A stretch of DNA of 64,000 bases from Roseiarcus sp963761435 (GCA_963761435.1 CAVXHJ010000017.1:434001-498000), one strand, 5' to 3'. Positions 25,748-34,881 are shown, counted from the stretch's first letter. The notes: generated from the sequence alone by a model not told the origin. Program-made: numbers and translations.

Positions 25748-26536
25748 CTATCGGGACCCTTCGCGGATTTCGGCTGGACCCGACGCCCCATCGGACAGAT
25801 ACGAATTCAGCCGACTAAGGAAATCCGATAGATCGTCGGTGACGAAATCCACCGCATGCGCTGCGTCCGAAATCGTCCGGTCGTGCGCGTCGCGGTGATC
25901 CGCGCGCCCGGCCTTGCTCGTGACGAGCGTAGTCGTCATGCCTTTGGCCTTCGGCACGGCGAGGTTTCTCGCCAAGTCTTCGAACATCGCCGCCTCCCTG
26001 GGATCGACCTGGCATCGCTCGAAAAAGACGTCGTAGGCCGCTTCGGTCGGTTTTGGCGTCAGCCCCGCCGCGACAATGTCGAAAGCATCCTCGAAAAGCC
26101 CATCGAGGCCGAGCTGGCTCGCGGTGAGCATCGCGTGGTTTCGCGAACCGTTGGTGAAGATCAGCTTGCGCCCCGGCAGCCTCGCGACTTCACGCGCCAG
26201 GACCGGGTCCGGCTTTAGGCCGGAGCGGTCGATATCGTGGACAAACTCGAGAAAGCGCTCGGTCTGGTCGATCTGCTCCTCGACCAGTCCGCGCAAGGTC
26301 GTGCCGTGGCGAGAATAGTAATGCTTGTGCAGCGCTTGCGCCGACTGGCCGTCCAGGCCGAAGAGCTCGATCAGAAAGAGCGTGATCCGCTCGTCGATCC
26401 GCGGCCAAATTCCGCTGTCCGGAGGATATAGGGTGTTGTCCAGATCGAAGACCCACGTCGTGACATGTCCGAAGCGCGCCCGGAGGGCTTCGTCGGATGG
26501 CAGGCGGAACGCCGCCGGCGCGATCAGGGGCGCCAT
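25748..26536 (-). CDS. Pyrimidine 5'-nucleotidase, HAD family
   Basis: A 262-residue cytosolic HAD hydrolase of the SDT1/pyrimidine 5'-nucleotidase group. HAD motif I is FDLDNTLYPP with nucleophile Asp31 and acid/base Asp33; motif II is FTNGSR (IFTNGS); a KPT lysine motif (LTPKPTEAAYDVF) and MFEDLARNL give motifs III and IV. These enzymes dephosphorylate pyrimidine nucleoside monophosphates. In Rhizobiales they are often annotated near argB/dapD; those genes are not here. ATG 26536 is the likely start. The 134-base gap upstream to mutY is AT-richer but shows no gene. Confidence 0.9.
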   Translation of the reverse strand: MAPLIAPAAFRLPSDEALRARFGHVTTWVFDLDNTLYPPDSGIWPRIDERITLFLIELFGLDGQSAQALHKHYYSRHGTTLRGLVEEQIDQTERFLEFVHDIDRSGLKPDPVLAREVARLPGRKLIFTNGSRNHAMLTASQLGLDGLFEDAFDIVAAGLTPKPTEAAYDVFFERCQVDPREAAMFEDLARNLAVPKAKGMTTTLVTSKAGRADHRDAHDRTISDAAHAVDFVTDDLSDFLSRLNSYLSDGASGPAEIREGSR

Positions 26537-26670
26537 GGCTGGCGTCCGGGTTCATGCATCAAATCGTTTCTCCGTCGCGACCGAGCGCAACAACAAGACT
26601 AGCTTCGATATTTTGACCATTCCATCATATTCGAGCAAGGCGGCTGATCCCGCCCGGACGCCCCGGCTGC

Positions 26671-27747
26671 TCAACCTTGCTCGAACGCGTGCTCGACCGC
26701 TTTCAGCATCACGCTCGAGAAGCCGGCTTGGCGGACCGTCTCGCGCGCCACCCAGAAATGCCGGTCCGGGGCGCCGCCTTCGAACGGGGCCGCGTAGACC
26801 GTGAGCGTGAGCGCGAAATGGGTGAAGGCCTGTTCGACCGTCCCCGGCAGCCTGCGCCAGCCCGCGACGATCGGGGCGGCGCCGGCAACCCCGTCGCCCG
26901 GGCCGCCGGCGGTCCATGGCGTGCCCGGCAGTTCGACTGTCGAAGCGAGAAGCCCGTGGGCCGGACGGCGGCGCGCGAGGAAGGCGCCGTCGGCGCGCCG
27001 GGCAAAAAAGACCGCGCCCTGCCGGCGCGGCTTGGCCTTTGCTCCGGCGCGGCGCGGGTAGGCCTCGGGGCTCCCGCTCCGAAGCGCCGCGCAGTCTTGG
27101 GCAAGCGGGCATGCGGGGCAGTCGGGGTTTCGGGGTCGGCAGATCGTCGCGCCGACATCCATCAGCGCCTGGGCGAAATCGCCCGATCGCTCGCCCGGCG
27201 CCAGCATGCGCGCCGTCCGCTCGATTTCGCCTCTTGCTCGGGCGATCGGCTGTTCGAGCGCCATGAGGCGCGCGAGGATGCGGGCGATGTTGCCGTCGAC
27301 CGGCGCGGCCTGGCGCCCGAAGGCGATAGCCGCAATCGCCGCGGCGGTGTAGGCGCCGATGCCGGGAAGGGCGCGCAATTCGGCCTCCTCGCTCGGAAAC
27401 AGCCCGCCGCGCCGCGCGATCTCCTTGGCGCAGGCGTGCAGGTTCCGCGCCCGGGAATAATAGCCGAGGCCGGCGAACGCGCTGACCACGGCTTCGACCT
27501 GGGCGGCGGCCAGATCTTCCACCCGCGGCCAGTTGGCGATGAAGGTCCGATAGTAGGGCGCCGCCGCCTGAGCCGTGGTCTGCTGCAGCAGCACTTCGGA
27601 CAGCCAGACACGGTAAGGGTCGGGGGTCTCGCCCGGCGGCGTGCGCCAGGCGAGCGCGCGGCGATGGCGGTCCCACCATCCAAGCGTTCGCGCGACGATC
27701 GCCTTTCGCTTTGCCTTCCCTCCCAGCGCGCTTACATTGGCGCTCAT
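26671..27747 (-). CDS. mutY: A/G-specific adenine DNA glycosylase
   Basis: MutY removes adenine mispaired with 8-oxoguanine. The 358-residue protein has catalytic Glu51 (LSEVLLQQTT), the helix-hairpin-helix LPGIGAYTA at 127-135 with catalytic Asp151 (PVDGNIAR), and the [4Fe-4S] ligands Cys203, Cys210, Cys213 and Cys219 in C-x6-C-x2-C-x5-C spacing. The C-terminal half is a Nudix-like domain that recognises 8-oxoG. The start is ATG 27747; the open frame extends to 28197 but that part overlaps the divergent DUF721 gene. mutY and the DciA-like gene are divergent with 45 bases between them. Confidence 0.95.
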   Translation of the reverse strand: MSANVSALGGKAKRKAIVARTLGWWDRHRRALAWRTPPGETPDPYRVWLSEVLLQQTTAQAAAPYYRTFIANWPRVEDLAAAQVEAVVSAFAGLGYYSRARNLHACAKEIARRGGLFPSEEAELRALPGIGAYTAAAIAAIAFGRQAAPVDGNIARILARLMALEQPIARARGEIERTARMLAPGERSGDFAQALMDVGATICRPRNPDCPACPLAQDCAALRSGSPEAYPRRAGAKAKPRRQGAVFFARRADGAFLARRRPAHGLLASTVELPGTPWTAGGPGDGVAGAAPIVAGWRRLPGTVEQAFTHFALTLTVYAAPFEGGAPDRHFWVARETVRQAGFSSVMLKAVEHAFEQG

Positions 27748-27792
27748 GCAGCCGACCTCGCGCCCCCAACCCCTGCGCTCCGATTCGAGACG

Positions 27793-28335
27793 ATGATGAA
27801 GCCTGCGCAGCGCGGCGCCAAGGCGCTCGCCGAATTCACCCCCGGGCTCATCTCCGAGGCGCTGGCCGCGCGCGGCCTCAGCGAGGCAAGCCTGATCGCG
27901 GATTGGCCGGCGATCGTCGGCGAGACCTTCGCCGCCCATGCCCGCCCGATCGAGCTGCAATGGCCGCCCCGGGCCGCCAAACGCGATCCCGAGACGCCGG
28001 CCAGGCCGGCGACGCTGGTTCTGCGGGTCGAAGGGGCGTTCGCGCTCGAGGCGCAGCACAGCGCCTCGGTGATCGTCGCCCGGGTGAACGCGCATCTCGG
28101 CTGGCGCGGCGTCGACAGAATCGCCTTCCGGCAGGGCCCGCTGCCGCCGCGCAAGGAGCGACGGCCCGCCACGCCGGCCCCGTCCCTCGCGGCTCAAGCG
28201 GCCGCGCGCGCCGCCGCCGCGTCAATCGAGAACGAGGACTTGCGCGACGCGGTCGCCAGGCTCGGCGCGCGGGCGATCGACAGATCGGCGAGCCTCGCCG
28301 GCCCGGCGCCCGTCCAGACCCCGAAGGGAGGTTGA
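27793..28335 (+). CDS. DUF721 family protein (DciA-like)
   Basis: A 180-residue DUF721 protein. The conserved N-terminal segment (LAEFTPGLISEALAARGLSEASLIADWPAIVG) and TLVLRVEGAFALEAQHSA identify the family, whose DciA members load or help the replicative helicase DnaB in bacteria lacking DnaC. The C-terminal 60 residues are Pro/Ala-rich. ATG 27793 (or the adjacent ATG 27796) is chosen. It starts opposite the mutY promoter and ends five bases before dapF, so dapF and the acyltransferase are probably cotranscribed with it. Function in replication initiation is inferred from the family. Confidence 0.85.
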   Translation: MMKPAQRGAKALAEFTPGLISEALAARGLSEASLIADWPAIVGETFAAHARPIELQWPPRAAKRDPETPARPATLVLRVEGAFALEAQHSASVIVARVNAHLGWRGVDRIAFRQGPLPPRKERRPATPAPSLAAQAAARAAAASIENEDLRDAVARLGARAIDRSASLAGPAPVQTPKGG

Positions 28336-28339
28336 GGCT

Positions 28340-29221
28340 TTGGCCTTCCGCCACCCGCTGGCCGGGCGCCCGATCGCGCGCATGAACGGCGCGGGCAACA
28401 AGATCCTGGTGCTCGACTTGCGCGGCGCGTCCGTTCGGCCGGCGCCGGAGGACGCCCGCGCCATCCATCGCGCCCCCGGCCTCGACTACGATCAAATGAT
28501 GGTCGTCGTCGATCCGCGGACGGCGGGGACCGCGGTCGACGTGCTCATTTTCAACAACGACGGCTCGCTCGCCGGCGCATGCGGCAACGGAACGCGCTGC
28601 GTCGCCGACCGGCTCTGCCGCGAACTCGGGGTCAGCGCCCTCAAAATCGAGACCGCGGCGGGAATCATCGCCTGCGAGCGTCTTGGACCCTGGTCGTACC
28701 GGGTCGATATGGGGCCGCCGCGGCTCGAGTGGGACGCCATTCCGCTGGCGCGTCCGGTCCCCGACACGCGGCGGGTGGACCTTTGGCCCAATGGCGGCGG
28801 ACATGCGGGGCTCGGAGCCGCCTCGGTCGTCAACATGGGCAATCCGCATGCGGTGTTCTTCGTCGAGGACCTCGCGCGCATCGATGCGGCGGCCCTCGGC
28901 GCGACGATCGAGGTCCATCCGATGTTCCCGGAAAAGGCCAACGTCACGTTCGCCGAGGTGCAGGCGCGCGACGGCGTGCGGGCGCGGGTCTGGGAGCGCG
29001 GGGTGGGGCTGACGCTCGCCTGCGGGTCGGCCGCCTGCGCGACGCTGGTCGCGGCGTCGCGTCTCGGGCTGATGGAGCGCAAGGGAACGGTGCGGCTGCC
29101 GGGCGGCGATCTCGTCATCGAGTGGCGCGCCGCCGACGACCACGTGCTGATGACCGGCCCGGTCGAATTTGAGGGCGCATTCGTTCTCGACGACGCGCTG
29201 CTCGAAGCCGCGGCGCCGTGA
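28340..29221 (+). CDS. dapF: Diaminopimelate epimerase
   Basis: DapF interconverts L,L- and meso-diaminopimelate, the last epimerisation before peptidoglycan and lysine synthesis. The 293-residue protein has both catalytic cysteines: Cys81 in AGACGNGTRC and Cys228 in LACGSAACATL. PIARMNGAGN near residue 11 and VNMGNPHAV near 164 are the other signatures. The start is TTG 28340, just after an AGGGAGGTTGAGG ribosome site and four bases after the DciA-like stop. The final GTGA is shared with the start of the next gene. Cytosolic and essential in this pathway. Confidence 0.95.
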   Translation: MAFRHPLAGRPIARMNGAGNKILVLDLRGASVRPAPEDARAIHRAPGLDYDQMMVVVDPRTAGTAVDVLIFNNDGSLAGACGNGTRCVADRLCRELGVSALKIETAAGIIACERLGPWSYRVDMGPPRLEWDAIPLARPVPDTRRVDLWPNGGGHAGLGAASVVNMGNPHAVFFVEDLARIDAAALGATIEVHPMFPEKANVTFAEVQARDGVRARVWERGVGLTLACGSAACATLVAASRLGLMERKGTVRLPGGDLVIEWRAADDHVLMTGPVEFEGAFVLDDALLEAAAP

Positions 29222-30186
29222 ACGAAGGGGGAAGCGAGGACGAGGGCGCGGGCAAGCGCGCGGGGCGCGTCGACGCGATCGATTGCGCGCGCGGCCTCGC
29301 GCTCATCGGCATGGCCGGCTATCACCTGACCTGGGATCTCGCCGACTTTCGGCTCATTTCGCCGCTTGTGCCGTTCACGCCCGGGATGCGGCTCCTCTCG
29401 CATGTGGTGGCGAGCGTCTTTCTGGCGCTGGTTGGAGTGTCGCTGGCGCTCGCCCATCGTCATGGGCTCAACCGGCGCGCATTCTGGCGGCGGCTTGGGA
29501 TCGTCGCCGGCGCGGCGGCGCTGGTGAGCGCGGGGAGCGCCATCTTCGCGCCCGGCGAGGGCATCTTCTTCGGCATCCTCCACTGCATCGCGGCCGCGAG
29601 CCTTGTCGCGGCGCCGTTCGTGACGAAGCCCGCATCGGTGAGCCTTGCGGTCGGTCTGATCGCGATCGTCGCGCCATTCCTGGTCCATTCGACCGCCTTC
29701 GACCCGCCCTGGCTCCTGTGGCTCGGGCTTGGCGAAGCGCTCCCGAACACGCTTGACTGGCGCCCGTTGCTCCCCTGGGCGGGCCTCGTCTTCCTTGGCC
29801 TCAGCCTCGCGCGGGCGCCTGGCGTAATGCCGGCTCTGATGTCCCCGAACCGCTGGCGCGCGAACGCGCGGCCCTCGCGGGCGCTGGCCTTCGCGGGCCG
29901 GCACAGCCTGCCGATCTATCTTGTGCACCAGCCGATCCTGATTGGGCTCCTTGCGCTCCTGACCGCCTGGGGCCCCCTCGCGCCGAAGCCGGATGTGAGC
30001 GGGTTCCTGTCGTCGTGCCAGCGCGCCTGCGTCGCGCAAGGCCGCCCAGCGGCCGAGTGCGCGAGCGGCTGCCGCTGCGTCGCGGACGCCATCGAGGGCT
30101 CGGGCGAGGCCGACCAGCTGGCGACGCTCGACGCTGGCCGCAGGGCGAGGCTCAAGCGGCTCGCCGACGCCTGCATGGGCCGGTGA
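29218..30186 (+). CDS. Heparan-alpha-glucosaminide N-acetyltransferase-like membrane protein (DUF1624) with Cys-rich tail
   Basis: A 322-residue polytopic membrane protein of the DUF1624/HGSNAT_cat acyltransferase group. VDAIDCARGLALIGMAGYH near residues 18-36 is its signature, and GRHSLPIYLVHQP near 227 is the conserved terminal-helix motif. About eight hydrophobic helices precede an unusual C-terminal tail of some 65 residues with five cysteines (SSCQRACV, AECASGCRCV). The start is GTG 29218, overlapping the dapF stop by four bases. The substrate is unknown; family members transfer acetyl or other acyl groups to sugars at the membrane. It closes the DciA-dapF operon. Confidence 0.85.
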   Translation: MNEGGSEDEGAGKRAGRVDAIDCARGLALIGMAGYHLTWDLADFRLISPLVPFTPGMRLLSHVVASVFLALVGVSLALAHRHGLNRRAFWRRLGIVAGAAALVSAGSAIFAPGEGIFFGILHCIAAASLVAAPFVTKPASVSLAVGLIAIVAPFLVHSTAFDPPWLLWLGLGEALPNTLDWRPLLPWAGLVFLGLSLARAPGVMPALMSPNRWRANARPSRALAFAGRHSLPIYLVHQPILIGLLALLTAWGPLAPKPDVSGFLSSCQRACVAQGRPAAECASGCRCVADAIEGSGEADQLATLDAGRRARLKRLADACMGR

Positions 30187-30215
30187 GCAAGCGGCGGAGG
30201 CCAGGCCAAATTCGG

Positions 30216-30337
30216 AGGAAGCCGAGCCAAGCCGGGCGGAAACGCAGCAAAGGAATCCGGAAGCGGAGCAAAGGAATCCGGAAAGGTATCAAAGGAAAAC
30301 CTTTCCGCGAATTGGGCCTTTTCAATCGGTTACGACG
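30216..30337 (-). repeat. Dispersed PLIPFR repeat, copy B (inverted relative to copy A)
   Basis: The reverse complement of this segment aligns without gaps to 19191-19312. The first 90 bases differ at only a few positions, and the tandem 21-bp unit is present again. Read leftward it gives KRPNSRKGFPLIPFRIPL. No gene was found in 30187-30707; this repeat and the inverted pair at 30457-30620 fill most of it. Confidence 0.85.
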
Positions 30338-30456
30338 ATCTCGGCCAGAAAGCGCCCCCCGCCTTGCCGGGTGCGCGGGCGCCTCTCGCCGACGATCCTC
30401 AAGATAGCACGCAATTCTGATTTTCACAAGGAGTTTCGCCGACGGCGCCATCAAGG

Positions 30457-30620
30457 CGTCATGGCCGGGCTTGTCCCGGCCATCCACGAAGGCCCAGCGC
30501 ATCTACGCAGGCAAGCGCGAAAAGCCTTGCGACCGTCCGCCTTCCTGCCGGTCGCGCCGAGGCGGGACTCGTTCTTGCGGCGGCCCGGCGTGGATGGCCG
30601 GGACAAGCCCGGCCATGACG
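30457..30620. repeat. Perfect 32-bp inverted repeat, REP-like
   Basis: Arm 30457-30488 begins CGTCATGGCCGGGCTTGTCC and its exact reverse complement occupies 30589-30620, with 100 bases between. Each arm is itself a partial palindrome around GGCCGGG/CCCGGCC. Similar GGCCGGGACAAGCCCGGCCATGACG strings are common interspersed repeats in Rhizobiales; they can form cruciforms or serve as targets for RAYT/IS-type elements. Confidence 0.85.
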
Positions 30621-30707
30621 GCAAGGGTTCGACGAACGAACAGCAAACCGATCGACCAACACATAACGCCATAAGAGCGAGATTCGCCGGACGGCGCGGT
30701 AGCGGGC

Positions 30708-31022
30708 TTAGAGCCGCGCGGAGGTCTCGGCGATGACCGCAAGCGGCAGGACCTCGACCGTTCCGCCGGAAACCCGTTTGGTCTCCGCACTGTAAAGCTT
30801 GAAGAACTCACGGCTCTGGAGCGCCTTGGACGCTTCCTCGTCGGCGGTCGAGGCGAGGTGGTAGTACTCGCCCGACCCGTTGTCCGCTTTCATGCAGCGA
30901 TAGCCGATCCGGCCGCTAAGAGCCTTGTCGGCCTCGACGGCGGCGATGAACGTTTCGATGTGCCGGCGCCAATCGGCCTCCGATCCATCCTTGAGGCGAT
31001 ACTTGATGAGAAAGTGCTTCAT
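30708..31022 (-). CDS. Conserved hypothetical protein, possible dimeric alpha/beta-barrel
   Basis: A 104-residue cytosolic protein beginning MKHFLIKYRLKDGSEADW. The alternating strand/helix pattern and a mid HLASTADEEASKALQSREFF segment resemble small ABM-like (antibiotic biosynthesis monooxygenase) or EthD-type dimeric barrels, but no catalytic motif is visible. ATG 31022 starts directly at the first strand, with GGGAGGAACGG acting as a ribosome site. The gene stands alone, between the repeat-rich gap and the divergent glycosyltransferase. Confidence 0.65.
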   Translation of the reverse strand: MKHFLIKYRLKDGSEADWRRHIETFIAAVEADKALSGRIGYRCMKADNGSGEYYHLASTADEEASKALQSREFFKLYSAETKRVSGGTVEVLPLAVIAETSARL

Positions 31023-31266
31023 CCGTTCCTCCCGCTTCGCTCCCAGCCCTCGCCGTCCCCATCGCGCTCAGATTGCGAGAGCGCGCGTCTCGGTTGAGCT
31101 GGGTTCGCTCCGATAAACCCGCCGGGTCGCGGGCGCCAGCACGGACATTCCGGGACGGGCGACAATTCCCTCCCTGTCCCTGTCCTTCGGAACCGGACGG
31201 CGGCGTCTCGGGTTTCGACATCAACCCCTTTGCCGATCGCTCGGCGAACCCCGAACGGAGACGCCG

Positions 31267-32430
31267 ATGAAGATCGCCCAAATCGCCCCCCTTGCCGAAA
31301 GCTGCCCGCCTCGCCTTTACGGCGGAACCGAGCGGATCGTCTCCTATCTCACCGAAGAGCTCGTGCGGCGGGGGCATGAGGTGACCCTGTTCGCCAGCGG
31401 CGATTCCTGCACGGCGGCGCGCCTCGAGCCTTTCTGCGAAGTCGCGCTGCGGCTCGACCCGCGGATCAAGGATCCGGTCCCCCATCATATCGTGATGCTC
31501 GAAAAGGTGCGGGCGCTCGCGTCCGAATTCGACGTGCTGCATTTCCATGTCGACGTGCTGCACTATCCCTTCCTGCACGGCTTCGTCGACAGGACGGTCA
31601 CAACGCTGCATGGGCGCCTCGATCTCATCGAGTTGAAGCCGGTCTATTCGACCTACCGCCATGCGCCGCTCATCTCGATTTCGAAAAACCAGCGCCGGCC
31701 GATGCCGCCGGTCAACTGGGTGGGCAACGTGTATCACGGGCTGCCGCGCGACCTATTGCCGTTCACGGCCGCGCCGCGCGAAGGCTATCTCGCGTTCCTC
31801 GGACGCATTTCGCCGGAGAAGCGTCCCGATCGCGCAATCGAGATCGCCACGCGCGCGGGCGTGAATCTCAAGATGGCGGCGAAGGTGGACCGCGTCGATC
31901 AGCCTTATTGGGACGAGGTCATCAAGCCGATGGTCGATTCCCATCCCAATGTCGAGTTCATCGGCGAGATCAACGAGAGGCAGAAGGCGAAGTTTCTCGG
32001 CGAGGCGTCGGCGCTGATCTTTCCCATCGACTGGCCCGAGCCTTTCGGCCTCGTCATGATCGAGGCGATGGCCTGCGGCACGCCGGTCGTCGCCTTCCGC
32101 TCCGGCTCGACGCCGGAAGTCGTCGATGACGGCGCGACCGGATTTCTGGTCGATGATGTCGAGGGGGCCGCGGCGGCGGTGGCGCGCCTGGCGGAGCTCA
32201 GCCGCGCCAAAGTCCGCGCCCGTTTCGAGGAGCGCTTCGCAATCGAGCGCGTCGCGGAGGATTATCTGAGCATCTATCGCGCCTTGCCCGGCGTACGGCC
32301 GGTCAGCCGGCGCGTCGCCGCGCCCCGCCTGACCGAATTCGGGCTCCCGGCCGGGCTCGCCTACGGCAAAGCTTCGTCGCTTCCGGGGCTCGATCGGCTT
32401 GGGCCTCCGCAGGCGGCGCCGGTCGACTAG
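31267..32430 (+). CDS. Glycosyltransferase family 4 protein
   Basis: A GT-B fold glycosyltransferase of 387 residues. The N-terminal acceptor domain opens with MKIAQIAPLAESCPPRLYGG-type signatures, and the nucleotide-sugar domain has the GT4 E-x7-E motif in EPFGLVMIEAMACGTPVVAFR. FLGRISPEKRPDRAIEIA marks the start of the donor domain. It is probably cytosolic or peripheral to the membrane. ATG 31267 follows GGAG by eight bases. It converges with the debranching-type gene, two bases apart, and both suggest carbohydrate storage or capsule metabolism; the acceptor is unknown. Confidence 0.9.
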   Translation: MKIAQIAPLAESCPPRLYGGTERIVSYLTEELVRRGHEVTLFASGDSCTAARLEPFCEVALRLDPRIKDPVPHHIVMLEKVRALASEFDVLHFHVDVLHYPFLHGFVDRTVTTLHGRLDLIELKPVYSTYRHAPLISISKNQRRPMPPVNWVGNVYHGLPRDLLPFTAAPREGYLAFLGRISPEKRPDRAIEIATRAGVNLKMAAKVDRVDQPYWDEVIKPMVDSHPNVEFIGEINERQKAKFLGEASALIFPIDWPEPFGLVMIEAMACGTPVVAFRSGSTPEVVDDGATGFLVDDVEGAAAAVARLAELSRAKVRARFEERFAIERVAEDYLSIYRALPGVRPVSRRVAAPRLTEFGLPAGLAYGKASSLPGLDRLGPPQAAPVD

Positions 32431-32432
32431 GC

Positions 32433-34694
32433 TCAGTTGATCGTCAGCACCTCGATTGCGGGCGGACAGTCGAGCACATCGACGACGAAGCCGCGGTTGG
32501 CGCGCGACACCGAGACATCGACCTTGCCCGCGGGCAGGCTCAACCCCGTAAGCGTGATTTCCTCGAGGAAGCTCGGCAGCAGCGGCCTGCGAAAGACGAT
32601 CCGGTTCGCTTGCGCCTCAAAGCTCAGGCCGAGGCACGACTGGAGCAGATGGAGCGGCGTCGCCGCCGCCCAGGCCTGAGGGCTGCAGGCGACCGGATAG
32701 ACGGTCGGCCCCCGGCTCCGCTGGCGCGGGAAGCCGCAGAAGAGTTCGGGAAGCCGGCGCAAGTCCATGTATGTCGAAGCGCTGAACAGGCTCTCGAAGA
32801 CCCGCGCCGTGTCCTCGCCCCTTCCGTAGCGCGCGAGGCCGGCGGCGATCAGCGCGTTGTCATGGGGCCAGACCGAGCCGTTGTGATAGCTCATCGGGTT
32901 GTAGCGCGCCTCGCCCGACGCGACCGTGCGGACGCCCCAGCCGCAGAAACTCGAACTGCCCATGAGCGTCCGCGCCACGAGACCCGCGCGCTCGGGCAGC
33001 GCGACGCCGGCGAAGAGCGCATGGCCCGCGTTGGACGCATGGACGCGGCACGGCTTCTTGTCGCCGTCGAGCGCAAGCACATAGGAGCCGAGCTCCTCGT
33101 CGAAAAACAGCGTGTCGAAAAGCTTGCGCAGCGCCTCGGCCTTCGCCCCGTATCCGGCCGCCCGGCCGGGCTGGCCCAGCCGGCGCATGATCCGCTCCGC
33201 GGACCGCCAGGCGGCGAAGACATAGGCCTGGACTTCGGCGAGCGCGATCGGGCCTTTGGCCAGCGATCCATCCGCGTGGAAAATCGCATCGTGGCTGTCC
33301 TTCCAGCCCTGATTGGCGAGGCCGCGGCTTGTCCGCCGTCCGTATTCGACCAGTCCGTCGCCGTCGCGGTCTCCGTATTTCTCGATCCAGCCAAGCGCCG
33401 CCTCGATGTTCGGCCAGAGGCGCCGGCAGGTCTCGAGATCGTCGGTGCGGTCCAGATATTCGCCCGCCAACATCAGGAAGAGGGGCGTCGAATCGACGCT
33501 GCCGTAGTAGCGGCGAAACGGCACTTCACCCAGGACCGCCATTTCGCCGTGCCGGGCTTCGTGCAGGATCTTGCCGGGCTCGGCGTCCGCGGCGGGATCG
33601 ACTTCGGTCGCCTGCGTCGCGGCAAGATGGCCAAGCACGCCCCGCGCCACCGTCGGATCGAGCCACAGCATCATCATCGCGGTGATGAGCCCATCCCGGC
33701 CGAAGACGGTGCTGTACCAGGGGATGCCGGCGTAAGGGTAAAGCCCCTCGGGCAGCTCGGTCATGAGCATGTAGAGATCGGCGATCGCGCGACGGGTGGA
33801 TTCGTTGAATACGTCGTTGGAGCTTTCGATCGAGGCGGCCCGGGAGGCCTTGGCGTGCAATTCGCGCCGGGCGTCGCGGAGCGAGGTGAAATAGGCGCGG
33901 ACGGGTCTGAGCGGCGAATCCCCGTGCTGGCAGTCGATCTCGACGAAGATCGAACGGGTCTCTTTCGGGCCCAGTTCGAGGCTGAAGACCGCCTGATCGC
34001 CGGTAAGCGACTCCGGCGCCGGATCGAACCTGAGAGTCGTCGACCTCCGGCGATCGTCGAGCCCGGTGTAGCTCAGCGTCGCCTGCCCGTTACGAATCTC
34101 GGGCTCGTGCATTTGCCCGCGTTTCCGCCGGGCGATCCCGCGGACTTCGAACAGATCGGCGAAATCGGCCGCGAACACAACTCCGAGACGCAGTCTGCGC
34201 GCCCGATCGTCGAAGTTGCGGACGCAGAGCCGTTCGAAGCAGCCAGCCTTCCACAAGAAGCGCGTGCGGCGAATGTGGATGAGGCTGTGCTCCACAGCCT
34301 GGCCATCGTCATCGACCATGCCGGGGTTGGCGAGGTCGCAAGTCAGCGTGGCGTTGTCGTCGCGCAGCGTCGAACTCAGGACCATCGGGCGATGGCCGTT
34401 CAGCGTGATCAGGAAATGCGACAGGTGGCGGGTGTCGCAATAATAAACGCCCTGCGTTCCGCCCGGTGAGGCAAGCGCGTCGCCCTTGCTGTCGAACACG
34501 CCGAAGGTGTTGCCCTGCTTGAGGACGAGCGGCCTCAGTTCCGAGAGCGAGGTCGAGGCCGAAACGACGAAGGGCTCCGTCCCGCCGGCCGTCGGCTCCG
34601 CGGCCCCTTCATGGACGGCGGGCGCGCTCTTGCGAGCATCCTTCTGAACATTCATGGGCCGATCCAGATCCCTGAGCGGACGAGACTTCGCCAT
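32433..34694 (-). CDS. Amylo-alpha-1,6-glucosidase / glycogen-debranching-type glycoside hydrolase
   Basis: A protein of about 753 residues with the N-terminal GDE_N_bis domain (residues ~75-270, starting FVVSASTSLSELRPLVLKQGNTFGVFDS) and a C-terminal amylo-alpha-1,6-glucosidase (alpha/alpha)6 barrel. Barrel motifs include WYSTVFGRDGLITAMMML, SVDSTPLFLMLAGEYLDRT, NQGWKDSHDA and MSYHNGSVWPHDNALIA. It would remove alpha-1,6 branches or hydrolyse oligosaccharides. ATG 34694 is preferred because GGGGAAGAG lies before it; ATG 34655 is possible. Cytosolic; paired tail-to-tail with the GT4 gene. The upstream 187 bases are intergenic without a gene. Confidence 0.9.
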   Translation of the reverse strand: MAKSRPLRDLDRPMNVQKDARKSAPAVHEGAAEPTAGGTEPFVVSASTSLSELRPLVLKQGNTFGVFDSKGDALASPGGTQGVYYCDTRHLSHFLITLNGHRPMVLSSTLRDDNATLTCDLANPGMVDDDGQAVEHSLIHIRRTRFLWKAGCFERLCVRNFDDRARRLRLGVVFAADFADLFEVRGIARRKRGQMHEPEIRNGQATLSYTGLDDRRRSTTLRFDPAPESLTGDQAVFSLELGPKETRSIFVEIDCQHGDSPLRPVRAYFTSLRDARRELHAKASRAASIESSNDVFNESTRRAIADLYMLMTELPEGLYPYAGIPWYSTVFGRDGLITAMMMLWLDPTVARGVLGHLAATQATEVDPAADAEPGKILHEARHGEMAVLGEVPFRRYYGSVDSTPLFLMLAGEYLDRTDDLETCRRLWPNIEAALGWIEKYGDRDGDGLVEYGRRTSRGLANQGWKDSHDAIFHADGSLAKGPIALAEVQAYVFAAWRSAERIMRRLGQPGRAAGYGAKAEALRKLFDTLFFDEELGSYVLALDGDKKPCRVHASNAGHALFAGVALPERAGLVARTLMGSSSFCGWGVRTVASGEARYNPMSYHNGSVWPHDNALIAAGLARYGRGEDTARVFESLFSASTYMDLRRLPELFCGFPRQRSRGPTVYPVACSPQAWAAATPLHLLQSCLGLSFEAQANRIVFRRPLLPSFLEEITLTGLSLPAGKVDVSVSRANRGFVVDVLDCPPAIEVLTIN

Positions 34695-34881
34695 CGCTCT
34701 TCCCCAAGACGCGCGAGCGTCGCCGCACGTTCCAGGCATCACACTGCGCCTTAGCGGCGCTAGTCGGGCGGAAGATGATCGAAACAGCGGCGATTCGCCC
34801 GGGCCGGCGAGCAAGCCACGGGCTTTGGGGCGCTTTGGCCGGCGGCGCAAGCGCTAAGGCATGCGCGCGGGAGCCTTGCGG

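Noticed and set aside
30152..30736. Small frames in the repeat-rich gap (e.g. KRPNSRKGFPLIPFR)
   Set aside because: They run through two classes of repeats and lack ribosome sites. The conserved register is reported as a repeat property, not as a gene.
32610..34469. A 619-codon plus-strand frame opposite the debranching-type gene
   Set aside because: Low-complexity Arg/Ala-rich shadow; the minus strand has a complete glycoside hydrolase.
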